Assembly: GCA_018269075.1 (NCBI GenBank) | Contig: JAFDVJ010000015.1 | Span: 1-62,760, forward strand | Length of the DNA stretch: 62,760 bases | DNA from: Acidobacteriota bacterium | GTDB taxonomy: Bacteria; Acidobacteriota; Blastocatellia; Pyrinomonadales; Pyrinomonadaceae | Direction of reading: 5' to 3' | Shown: positions 51,980-60,582 of the stretch, in pieces | How positions within the stretch are numbered: the stretch's first letter is position 1 | How the letters are laid out: the number at the start of each line of letters is the position of its first letter | The notes under the pieces: model-generated | Told to the model about the DNA's origin: nothing | Databases searched by the model: none | What the model saw: the letters and a program-made list of their open reading frames with translations, nothing else | Program-made: the position numbers and the translations under genes

Positions 51980-52074
51980 GCTCGGAGATGGGTCGGCTCG
52001 GTTAATTGCGGAATTAGACGGTTTAGAGAAAAAAATCCTGGTAGTTATTTTTAAGAAATTTGAGGAAGTAAATT

Positions 52075-52956
52075 ATGACACCGGCGGCGGCACAGACGGA
52101 AAATTTGACGAGGATGCAGGCGGAAGATTTCGAAGGAATCGCGGAACGCATCGACAGGGCGCTGAAAAATGTCGAGGAGCTCGCGGACGAAAACGCGCGG
52201 ATGCACGCGCTCGGGCTGAAGACGGCGATCGAGGATTTCCATAAATTCGCGCTGACGAAAATCGTACAGAAACTGAAATCGGACGAGCGCGGCAAGGAAT
52301 TGCTGTTCGAGCTCGTCGACGAGCCGAGCGTCTACGCCCTTTTGCAGCTTCACGGCATCGTCAAACCGAACGTCGGCGCGCGGATCGTGCAGGTTTTGGA
52401 CGCGGTGCGCCCGTATATGCAGTCGCACGGCGGCGACGTCGAGTTCGTCCGGTTCGAGGATTCCGTCGTCTACGTCCGGCTCGCGGGCGCGTGCAGCGGC
52501 TGTTCGCAGTCGGCCGTCACTTTGCGCGAGGGCGTCGAGGAAGCGCTGCTCCACAATATTCCCGAGGTCAAAGCGGTCGAGGTTCTGCCGAACGAGCCGA
52601 CGCCCGCGCTGATCCGGATCGAATCGCTGGCGGCGAGCAAAACGAAAGGCTGGATCGAAACGCTCGCCGTCGAGGAAGTTCCGGCCGGCAAGATGAAATG
52701 TTTTCAGTCCGAAACCGCGAATATTCTGCTCGTCAACATCGACAACCGGCTGAACGCCTACCGCAACGAATGCCCGCATCAGGGCCTGCCGCTCGACGGC
52801 GGAATGCTCGAAGCGGAAGAAGGTCTGCTGACCTGCCCGTGGCACGGATTCAAGTTCGACGCGACGAGCGGCGAATGTCTGACCGCGCCCGCCGCCCAGC
52901 TCGAAAGCTTTCCGCTGCGGATCGAGAACGGCCGGATTTTCGTCCGGCCGGCCTAA
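52075..52956 (+). CDS. NifU C-domain/Rieske [2Fe-2S] fusion protein
   Basis: 293 residues. A helical start (1-90) precedes a NifU C-terminal-type domain (about 95-180), with MQSHGGDVEFVRFEDSVVYV and the cluster pair GACSGCSQSAVTL. A Rieske domain (about 195-290) follows with ligands CPHQGLPLDGG and CPWHGFKFD. Such a protein could assemble Fe-S clusters or carry electrons between the hydrogenase and the respiratory chain. Mycobacterial hydrogenase operons encode an Fe-S accessory protein (HucE/HhyE); this may be the counterpart, which is inference. Confidence 0.88.
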   Translation: MTPAAAQTENLTRMQAEDFEGIAERIDRALKNVEELADENARMHALGLKTAIEDFHKFALTKIVQKLKSDERGKELLFELVDEPSVYALLQLHGIVKPNVGARIVQVLDAVRPYMQSHGGDVEFVRFEDSVVYVRLAGACSGCSQSAVTLREGVEEALLHNIPEVKAVEVLPNEPTPALIRIESLAASKTKGWIETLAVEEVPAGKMKCFQSETANILLVNIDNRLNAYRNECPHQGLPLDGGMLEAEEGLLTCPWHGFKFDATSGECLTAPAAQLESFPLRIENGRIFVRPA

Positions 52957-52986
52957 TAAAAGATCAAGCTCGAGGGATGAACAGAA

Positions 52987-54183
52987 ATGACTGAGACCGT
53001 GTTGAAAAGAGTCAGTTTACGGAAAAACATCGAGGAAAAGACTTCCGTCGTTCATCCCTCGCCCCTCGGTCTGCGGCCGTTGACCTGGCTCGGCGCGCGC
53101 TCGCCGTTCGGGATCGCGCTGCCCGACGCCAAACCGTCGGCGTCGCAGCTTTACGCGCCGCGCGGCGTTTTTTTCGACGACGATTATCTGGTCGCGGCCG
53201 ATTCCGGCAATCACCGGATCCTGATCTGGCACGGCGTGCCCGACGAGGACGCGACGCCGGCCGACATTGTCCTCGGCCAGCCCGATTTCGAATCCGAAGG
53301 CCCGAAGGCCGGCGGCCGATCCGTCGAGCGCGGGCTGCATCTGCCGACCGGCGTCCGCGTGATCGACGGCCGGCTTTTCGTCGCCGATTCGTGGCATCAC
53401 CGGATTTTGGTCTGGAACCGGATGCCGACCGGGAATTTTCAAGAGCCGGATTACGCGATCGGGCAGGCGAACCTGTCCGAAATCACCGAAAACCGCGGGC
53501 GCGAACGCTGCGCGGCCGATTCGCTTTACTGGTGCTACGGCTTCAATTACATCAACGGCATCTTTTACGTCGCCGACACCGGCAACCGCCGCGTGCTCGG
53601 CTGGCGCGGGATTCCCGAAGCGAACCAACCGGCTGACTTTGTCGTCGGGCAGGACGATTTCGAAACCAACCTCGAAAACCGCGGCCTCGACCAGACCGTC
53701 GACGCGAAGAGCTTTCGCTGGATTCACGACATCGCCGGCAACGAGGAGATCGTCTATTTCGCCGACGCCGGCAACCATCGCGTGCTCGGCTGGACCGGCG
53801 CGCTCGACGCCGACCGCGACGCGACGCTCGTCCTCGGTCAGGAAAACTTCGAAAAAAACGGCGAGTTTCCCTATATCAAACAGGGCGCTTCGCGGCTGCG
53901 ATTTCCTTATTCGGTCTCGATCGACAAAGATCTCGTCGCCGTCGCCGATACCGCCAACAACCGCGTTCTCTTCTGGAAAGGCCTGCCGAAAGCGGGCGCG
54001 TACCGCCCGGCCGACGCCGTCGCCGGCCAGCCGAATTTCGACGAAACCGGCGAGAACCGCTGGAAGCTGGTCGATCGCGACACGCTCTGCTGGGTCTACG
54101 GAATCCACCTTTACGACGGCCGCCTCGCGATCGCCGATTCGGGAAACAACCGCGTGACGCTCTGGAAAGTCGACGAAATCTGA
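52987..54183 (+). CDS. NHL-repeat beta-propeller protein of the huc operon
   Basis: 398 residues with about six NHL-like units, such as FVADSWHHRILVWNRMPTG, VADTGNRRVLGWRGIPEAN, FADAGNHRVLGWTG and VADTANNRVLFWKGLPKAG. Interleaved are GQ(P/A)(D/N)(F/L) strands. No signal peptide, so it is cytoplasmic like both hydrogenases. It likely serves as a binding platform. It starts 30 bp after the Rieske gene and precedes hypF. Confidence 0.87.
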   Translation: MTETVLKRVSLRKNIEEKTSVVHPSPLGLRPLTWLGARSPFGIALPDAKPSASQLYAPRGVFFDDDYLVAADSGNHRILIWHGVPDEDATPADIVLGQPDFESEGPKAGGRSVERGLHLPTGVRVIDGRLFVADSWHHRILVWNRMPTGNFQEPDYAIGQANLSEITENRGRERCAADSLYWCYGFNYINGIFYVADTGNRRVLGWRGIPEANQPADFVVGQDDFETNLENRGLDQTVDAKSFRWIHDIAGNEEIVYFADAGNHRVLGWTGALDADRDATLVLGQENFEKNGEFPYIKQGASRLRFPYSVSIDKDLVAVADTANNRVLFWKGLPKAGAYRPADAVAGQPNFDETGENRWKLVDRDTLCWVYGIHLYDGRLAIADSGNNRVTLWKVDEI

Positions 54184-54224
54184 CCCGCCCGCATTGCTTT
54201 TGCCGCCGCCGGAGTGAAAAAATA

Positions 54225-56522
54225 ATGTTTGGGACAATGACTAAACCCGAAAAAAAGACCGCGCGCCGGCGCATCGAGATCGGCGGCGTCGTGCAGGGCG
54301 TCGGCTTTCGCCCGTTCGTCTACGCGTGCGCGAACAGGTTCGCCGTCACGGGTTTTGTCGGCAACGAGAGCAAGGGCGTGTTTATCGAGATCGAGGGCGC
54401 GCCCGAAACGCTCGACGAATTTACCGCTTTTTTGAAGGAAAACGTCCCGCCGCTCGCGCATATCTCATCGATCGACGCGCGCGCCGTCGCGCCCGTCGGC
54501 GACGCCGATTTCCGGATCATCGAAAGCGAATCGCACGCCGCCGATTTCACGCTCGTCTCGCCCGACATCTCGATCTGCGCCGACTGTCTCGGCGAGCTGT
54601 TCGACCCCGAAGACCGCCGTCATCTCTACCCGTTCATCAACTGCACCAACTGCGGCCCGCGTTTTACGATCACGAAGACCGTGCCCTACGACCGGCCGAA
54701 CACGACGATGGCCGATTTCGCGATGTGCCCGGCGTGCCGCACGGAGTACGAAAATCCGCTCGACCGGCGTTTTCACGCGCAGCCGATCGCCTGCTGGGAC
54801 TGCGGCGTGCGGGCGTGGTTCGAGAGCGAAAATTTCATCGAAGACGATCCGCGCCGCGCCGTCGCCGCCGCCCGCGAAGCCCTGAAAGACGGGCGAATCG
54901 CGGCCGTCAAGGGCATCGGCGGCTTTCACCTGTCGTGCGACGCGCGCAATCGAAACGCGGTCGAAACGCTCAGGCAGCGCAAAGGCCGCATCGATAAGCC
55001 GTTCGCGCTGATGTGCCGCGACCTCGAAACGGCCCGCCGGTTCGTCCTCGTCGACGCGGCCGAAGAAAAGATCCTGACGTCGAAAGAGCGGCCGATCGTG
55101 CTTTTGAAAAAGAAAACAGACCACGCTTTGAGCGGATCGATCGCGCCGAACAACGAATATCTCGGCGTGATGCTGCCGTATTCGCCGCTTCATTTTCTGC
55201 TCTTCGACGACGCGCTCGACGTGCTCGTGATGACGTCGGCCAATTTCACGGACGAACCGATCGTCAGGGACAACGACGAGGCGCGGGAAAAGCTCGCGGT
55301 CCTGGCCGACGCGTTTCTGTTTCACGACCGCGAGATCTTCGTCCAATGCGACGATTCGGTCGTCCGGATCAATGATGACGCGGAGCTTCCGGTCCGCCGC
55401 TCGCGCGGGTTCGCGCCGTTTCCGGTCGAGCTGCCGTTCGCCGTGCCGCAGGTTCTGGCGGTCGGCGGCGAACTGAAGGCGACGTTCTGCGTGACGCGCG
55501 AAAATTTCGCGTTTATGTCGCAGCATATCGGCGATATGGAAAATCTCGAAACACTGCGCGCGTTCGAAAAGGCGTCCGAACAGATGAAACGGCTCTTTCG
55601 CGTCGCGCCGGAGCGGGTCGTCGGCGATCTTCATCCGAATTATCTGTCGAGCATCTGGGCGAAAAAAAACTTCCCGAATTTCACGGCCGTCCAGCATCAT
55701 CACGCGCACATCGCGGCGGTGATGGCCGAAAATAAATTGCCGGACGAAAAAGTGCTCGGCTTCGCGTTCGACGGGACCGGCTTCGGGACCGACGGCAAGA
55801 TCTGGGGCGGCGAGGTTTTGGCGGCCGATTATCGCGATTTCGCGCGCGTCGCGCAGCTTCGTTACTTCCCGCTCGCGGGCGGTGACGTCGCGGTCAAAAA
55901 GATCTACCGGGTCGCGCTCGCGCTGCTCGCCGAGGCGGGCGTCGAATGGACGCCGGAGCTGCCGTGCGTCGCGGCCTGTCCGGAAACCGAGCGCCGGATT
56001 CTGCGAAAACAGCTCGAAAACAATCTCAACACAGTCGCGACGAGCAGCTTCGGCCGGCTCTTCGACGCGGTCGCGGCGATTTCCGGCGTCCGCCAGCAGG
56101 CGACCTACGAAGCGCAGGCGGCGATTGAATTCGAGGCCGTTTTGGACGAAAATGTAAAAGCAGCTTACGAGTTTGAACTGATCGAGGGCGAGACGGTTTT
56201 GATCGACCACCGCCCGCTCGTCCGCCAGATCGTCGAAGACGTTCGCCGGGGCGTCGAAAAAGCGGTCGTCTCGGCAAAATTCCACAACGCCGCCGCGCAT
56301 TTGATCCGGGCTTTGAGCCGGAGATTCCGCGCGCGTCTCGATCTCGATAAAATCGCTTTGAGCGGCGGCTGTTTTCAAAACACGGCGCTTCTCAAAAGAG
56401 CGGTCAAATTATTGAAAGCCGACGGTTTCGAGGTTTTCACGCACCGGCTCGTGCCGCCCAACGACGGCGGCCTCGCGCTCGGTCAGGCGATGATCGCCGC
56501 GGTGCGGTCAATGCAAAATTAA
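54225..56522 (+). CDS. hypF: Carbamoyltransferase HypF
   Basis: 765 residues; makes the cyanide ligand precursor from carbamoyl phosphate with HypE. Domains in order: acylphosphatase (GVVQGVGFRPFVYACANRF), two zinc fingers (CADCLGELFDPE with NCTNCGPRFTI; CPACRTEYENP with ACWDCGVRAW), YrdC-like (about 200-385) and a Kae1-like part with VQHHHAHIAAVMAE and FDGTGFGTDG. Complete and normal length. ATG 54237 is an alternative start. Confidence 0.96.
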   Translation: MFGTMTKPEKKTARRRIEIGGVVQGVGFRPFVYACANRFAVTGFVGNESKGVFIEIEGAPETLDEFTAFLKENVPPLAHISSIDARAVAPVGDADFRIIESESHAADFTLVSPDISICADCLGELFDPEDRRHLYPFINCTNCGPRFTITKTVPYDRPNTTMADFAMCPACRTEYENPLDRRFHAQPIACWDCGVRAWFESENFIEDDPRRAVAAAREALKDGRIAAVKGIGGFHLSCDARNRNAVETLRQRKGRIDKPFALMCRDLETARRFVLVDAAEEKILTSKERPIVLLKKKTDHALSGSIAPNNEYLGVMLPYSPLHFLLFDDALDVLVMTSANFTDEPIVRDNDEAREKLAVLADAFLFHDREIFVQCDDSVVRINDDAELPVRRSRGFAPFPVELPFAVPQVLAVGGELKATFCVTRENFAFMSQHIGDMENLETLRAFEKASEQMKRLFRVAPERVVGDLHPNYLSSIWAKKNFPNFTAVQHHHAHIAAVMAENKLPDEKVLGFAFDGTGFGTDGKIWGGEVLAADYRDFARVAQLRYFPLAGGDVAVKKIYRVALALLAEAGVEWTPELPCVAACPETERRILRKQLENNLNTVATSSFGRLFDAVAAISGVRQQATYEAQAAIEFEAVLDENVKAAYEFELIEGETVLIDHRPLVRQIVEDVRRGVEKAVVSAKFHNAAAHLIRALSRRFRARLDLDKIALSGGCFQNTALLKRAVKLLKADGFEVFTHRLVPPNDGGLALGQAMIAAVRSMQN

Positions 56523-56582
56523 AAATTAAAAATTAAAAATTTCGGAATTTTGCATTTTACCTTTTTAATTTTTAATTATTTT
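56511..56582. repeat. AAAATTA tandem phrases with inverted partner
   Basis: ATGCAAAATT (56511-56520) faces AATTTTGCAT (56546-56555), with TAAAAATTAAAAATTAAAAA between; TTTTTAATTTTTAATTATTT follows. It overlaps the hypF stop and can form a hairpin between hypF and hypC. Confidence 0.75.
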
Positions 56583-56596
56583 TCGGAGAAAAATTT

Positions 56597-56890
56597 ATGT
56601 GTTTAGCGGTTCCGGGGAAAATCACGGAAATTTACGAAACGGGCGGCACGCGGATGGGCAGGGTCAATTTCGACGGCATCACCAAGGAGGTCTGCCTCGC
56701 ATACCTGCCGGACATCGAGGTCGGCGATTACACGATCGTCCACGTCGGTTTCGCGATCTCGAAGATCGACGAAAAATCGGCGCTCGAAACGCTTCAGGTC
56801 TTTCGCGAGATGGGAATTCTCGAAGAAGAACTGAACGCCGAACCGTCCGAAAAAACGACATACTCATTCGAAACGAGCGCCAAAAACTAG
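56597..56890 (+). CDS. hypC: Hydrogenase assembly chaperone HypC
   Basis: 97 residues with GGAG at good spacing. It starts MCLAVPGKI, where Cys2 is essential for Fe(CN)2CO transfer, and ends in a longer, non-conserved tail (SEKTTYSFETSAKN). Partner of HypD and of the large subunits. Confidence 0.95.
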   Translation: MCLAVPGKITEIYETGGTRMGRVNFDGITKEVCLAYLPDIEVGDYTIVHVGFAISKIDEKSALETLQVFREMGILEEELNAEPSEKTTYSFETSAKN

Positions 56891-56892
56891 GG

Positions 56893-57007
56893 ATTTCGGA
56901 TTTCGGATTTCGGATTTCGGATTGGTTTCAAAACGACGGCTGTCCGTTGAAATCGAAACCTTCAAACTCAGACAAATCCGAAATCCGAAATCCGAAATCC
57001 GAAATCG
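56893..57007. repeat. Paired inverted (ATTTCGG)n element, copy E2
   Basis: The same 115-bp design as E1: left array, GACGGCTGTCCGTTGAAAT, TTCAAACTCAGACAAAT, right array. It separates hypC from hypD in the same operon. About ten mismatches to E1, nearly all in the loop. Confidence 0.9.
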
Positions 57008-57022
57008 ATTTGGGGGTTATTT

Positions 57023-58123
<1,101 letters not shown>

Positions 58124-58129
58124 TTCAGG

Positions 58130-58206
58130 GCCCGCGAAATCCGCGAAAGCCCGCGAAAAAGCTGAGATAAAAGTATATTTCGCGCTTTTTCGCGGATTTC
58201 GCGGGC
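58130..58206. repeat. Long hairpin of CCGCGAAA phrases
   Basis: GCCCGCGAAATCCGCGAAA (58130-58148) faces its exact reverse complement (58188-58206). The stem extends through AAAAAGC and GCGCTTTTT with a short AT-rich loop. It lies between hypD and the phosphatase gene. Confidence 0.85.
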
Positions 58207-58216
58207 ATCACTATCG

Positions 58217-58873
58217 ATGAAATTTAAATGCCTGTTATTCGATCTCGACGGAACGCTGATCGATTCGCGCGACGATCTGGCCGATTCGGTCAATCTGGCG
58301 CTCGCGGAAATGAATCTGGAAACGCTGCCGGCCGAAACGATCTTTGATTTTATCGGCGAGGGCGTTTTCAACCTCGTCGACCGGTCGCTGTCGGCGAGCC
58401 TCAAATCGGCCGCGCCGCTCGAGCTGGCGAATCGCGGCGTCGAGGTTTTTCGCCGGTTTTACGCGGAAAACGCGCTCAATAAAACACGGCTTTACGACGG
58501 CGTCAGGGAAACGCTCGACGGGCTGAACGGTTTCGAAAAAGCGGTCGTCACGAACAAGCCGCGCGATTTCAGCCTGACGATTCTCGACGGCCTCGAAATC
58601 GCGAAATATTTCCGGGCCGTCACCGGCGGCGACAGTTTCCCCGAGCGCAAGCCCTCGGCGGTGCCGCTTTTGAAGACGATCGAAAGTCTCGGTTTTACAA
58701 ACGACGAATGTCTGATGATCGGCGACAGCCGCGTCGACATCGAGACCGGAAAAAACGCGCGCGTCGCGACCTGCGGGATGATCTACGGCTTTCGCGGCCG
58801 CACGGAACTCGAACGCGCCGGCGCGGATTTTCTGCTCGAAAGCTTTTCCGGACTGCTTTCGATTTTGCATTGA
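58217..58873 (+). CDS. HAD hydrolase, phosphoglycolate phosphatase-like
   Basis: 218 residues. Motif I LLFDLDGTLIDSRDDL gives the nucleophile Asp, motif II is AVVTNKP, and motif IV is MIGDSRVDIETG. The cap domain lies at about 18-90. Closest to Gph, which clears 2-phosphoglycolate, but HAD specificity is hard to read. Its place between hypD and hypE is unusual and may be chance. Confidence 0.85.
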   Translation: MKFKCLLFDLDGTLIDSRDDLADSVNLALAEMNLETLPAETIFDFIGEGVFNLVDRSLSASLKSAAPLELANRGVEVFRRFYAENALNKTRLYDGVRETLDGLNGFEKAVVTNKPRDFSLTILDGLEIAKYFRAVTGGDSFPERKPSAVPLLKTIESLGFTNDECLMIGDSRVDIETGKNARVATCGMIYGFRGRTELERAGADFLLESFSGLLSILH

Positions 58874-58927
58874 CAAGTGTGACCGGAAAAGCCGCGATCA
58901 AACTTCGGCCGTTGGTTTAATCGTCCG

Positions 58928-59040
58928 CTAAAAACACGAAACACACGAAATAATTTAGTGTTTTTAGTGTTTTGGTGGATAAATAACCAAACGTTCGAAA
59001 GCTCGACGATCATTGTTCCGACAAGTTTTATACGACGACT
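58928..59040. mobile_element. Decayed partial copy of MITE-like element B
   Basis: CTAAAAACACGAAACACACG and TTTAGTGTTTTTAGTGTTTT match the core of element B, and TGTTCCGACAAGTTTTATAC matches its degenerate right end. The left end is not recognisable. Confidence 0.65.
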
Positions 59041-59051
59041 GACGAAATTTT

Positions 59052-60122
59052 ATGAACGATTTGGATTTCAATGCCTGGACCTGCCCGCTGCCGCTGCGCG
59101 ATTACCCGAAGATCGTGCTCGGTCACGGCGGCGGCGGAAAATTGTCGAACGAGCTCGTCGAGAACCTTTTTCTGCCGGTTTTTTCGAACGAAAGCCTCGA
59201 CAAACTGAGCGATTCGGCGCAGTTAGACGTCGGCGAGATTTTGAAAAACGGCGGCCGACTGGCTTATTCGACCGATTCGTTCGTCGTCCAGCCGCTCTTT
59301 TTTCGCGGCGGCAACATCGGCCATTTAGCGGTCTGCGGGACGGTCAACGACGTCGCGATGAGCGGCGCGCGGCCCCTGTTTTTGAGCGCCGGCTTCATCA
59401 TCGAGGAAGGGTTCGAGGTCGAATCGCTGGGAAAAATCGTCGGCACGATGGGCGAAATCGCCCGTAAATCCGGCGTCCGGATCGTCACCGGCGACACGAA
59501 GGTCGTCGACAGGGGCAAGGGCGACGGATTGTTCATCAACACGAGCGGAATCGGCGTGATCCCCGAAGGCGTCGACATCGCGCCGCACCGCGCGCGGGCC
59601 GGCGACGTCGTCATCCTCTCGGGCGAGATCGGGCTCCACGGCATCGCGATTATGAGCGAGCGCGAAGGCCTGGAGTTCGACGCGCCGGTCGAATCCGACT
59701 GCGCGAACCTCAATTTTCTGGTCGAGGAGATGCTCGACGTCACCAAAGACATCCACGTTTTGCGCGACCCGACGCGCGGCGGCATCGCGTCGGCGCTCAA
59801 CGAGATCGCCAAAGCCTCGAACACCGGCATCAGAATCTACGACGAGCGGGTTCCCGTCCCCGACGCCGTCCGCGGCGCGTGCGAGATGCTCGGGCTCGAT
59901 CCGTTTTACGTCGCCAACGAGGGAAAATTGCTCGCGATCCTGCCGCGCGAGCGGGCCGACGAGATGCTCGAAAAAATGCGCGCCCACGAATTCGGACAAA
60001 AGGCCGCGATCGTCGGCGAGGTCGTCGCCGAGCACGTCGGGATGGTCGTCGCGAAAACGCCCTTCGGCTCGACGCGCGTCGTCGATATGCAGCTCGGCGA
60101 ACAGCTTCCGCGGATTTGTTAA
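59052..60122 (+). CDS. hypE: Hydrogenase expression/formation protein HypE
   Basis: 356 residues; dehydrates the carbamoyl group on its C-terminal Cys to a thiocyanate, the source of CN ligands. The ATP-binding start LGHGGGGKLSNELVENLF and YSTDSFVVQPLFFRGGNIG are followed by RDPTRGGIASALNEIA. It ends in PRIC, the required C-terminal Cys. It closes the hydrogenase island; repeats follow directly. Confidence 0.96.
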   Translation: MNDLDFNAWTCPLPLRDYPKIVLGHGGGGKLSNELVENLFLPVFSNESLDKLSDSAQLDVGEILKNGGRLAYSTDSFVVQPLFFRGGNIGHLAVCGTVNDVAMSGARPLFLSAGFIIEEGFEVESLGKIVGTMGEIARKSGVRIVTGDTKVVDRGKGDGLFINTSGIGVIPEGVDIAPHRARAGDVVILSGEIGLHGIAIMSEREGLEFDAPVESDCANLNFLVEEMLDVTKDIHVLRDPTRGGIASALNEIAKASNTGIRIYDERVPVPDAVRGACEMLGLDPFYVANEGKLLAILPRERADEMLEKMRAHEFGQKAAIVGEVVAEHVGMVVAKTPFGSTRVVDMQLGEQLPRIC

Positions 60123-60176
60123 TTCGGCGATAAAGACGTATAAAACTATAAAGCTCCCGTAAATTTTCGATTCCGG

Positions 60177-60364
60177 ATCATTACGGTTAAAACGATTGAA
60201 AGAATTGTGAGTGATAAGTTTGATAGGACGCGGATGAACACTGATCAAGCGGATTTTCGCGGATAACCCTAAAATAAATCCGCGAAAATCCGCTCAATCC
60301 GCGTTTGTCCGCGTCCTATTAAAAGAACCAAAATCTGTATTGCCGATCATTTTGGCTGTATTAT
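60177..60364. mobile_element. MITE-like element A, copy 2
   Basis: 188 bp. Left end ATCATTACGGTTAAAA, right end TTTTGGCTGTATTAT, with the inner palindrome TAGGACGCGGATGAACAC ... TCCGCGTCCTA kept. Same orientation as copy 1. More diverged at its ends. Confidence 0.85.
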
Positions 60365-60549
60365 GGTTAGTGACAGAGATTATTGGAAAAAGCGGCGATT
60401 CCGGTCGCGTTCGTTTTTTTTGTTCTTCCACTAAACACACTAAAAACACTAAATTTCTTTCGTGTTTTTTCGTGGTTTTAGTGGATATTTTAACAACCGC
60501 TCGCGGGTTTAACGCTAATTATTCCAACAAGTTTTGTCACTAACTATAA
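60361..60549. mobile_element. MITE-like element B, copy 2
   Basis: 189 bp directly abutting element A (TTAT shared). Ends TTATGGTTAGTGACAGAGAT and, read backwards from the right, TTATAGTTAGTGACAAAACT. It is inverted relative to copy 1. Together with element A it fills the 460-bp gap between hypE and the GH31 gene. Confidence 0.87.
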
Positions 60550-60582
60550 TTCCAAATGCCGGATCAAACCGAAAACAAATTT

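Noticed and set aside
7253..57007. CRISPR array reading of the ATTTCGG repeats
   Set aside because: Units are 7 bp, tandem without spacers, dispersed, and no cas gene is present.
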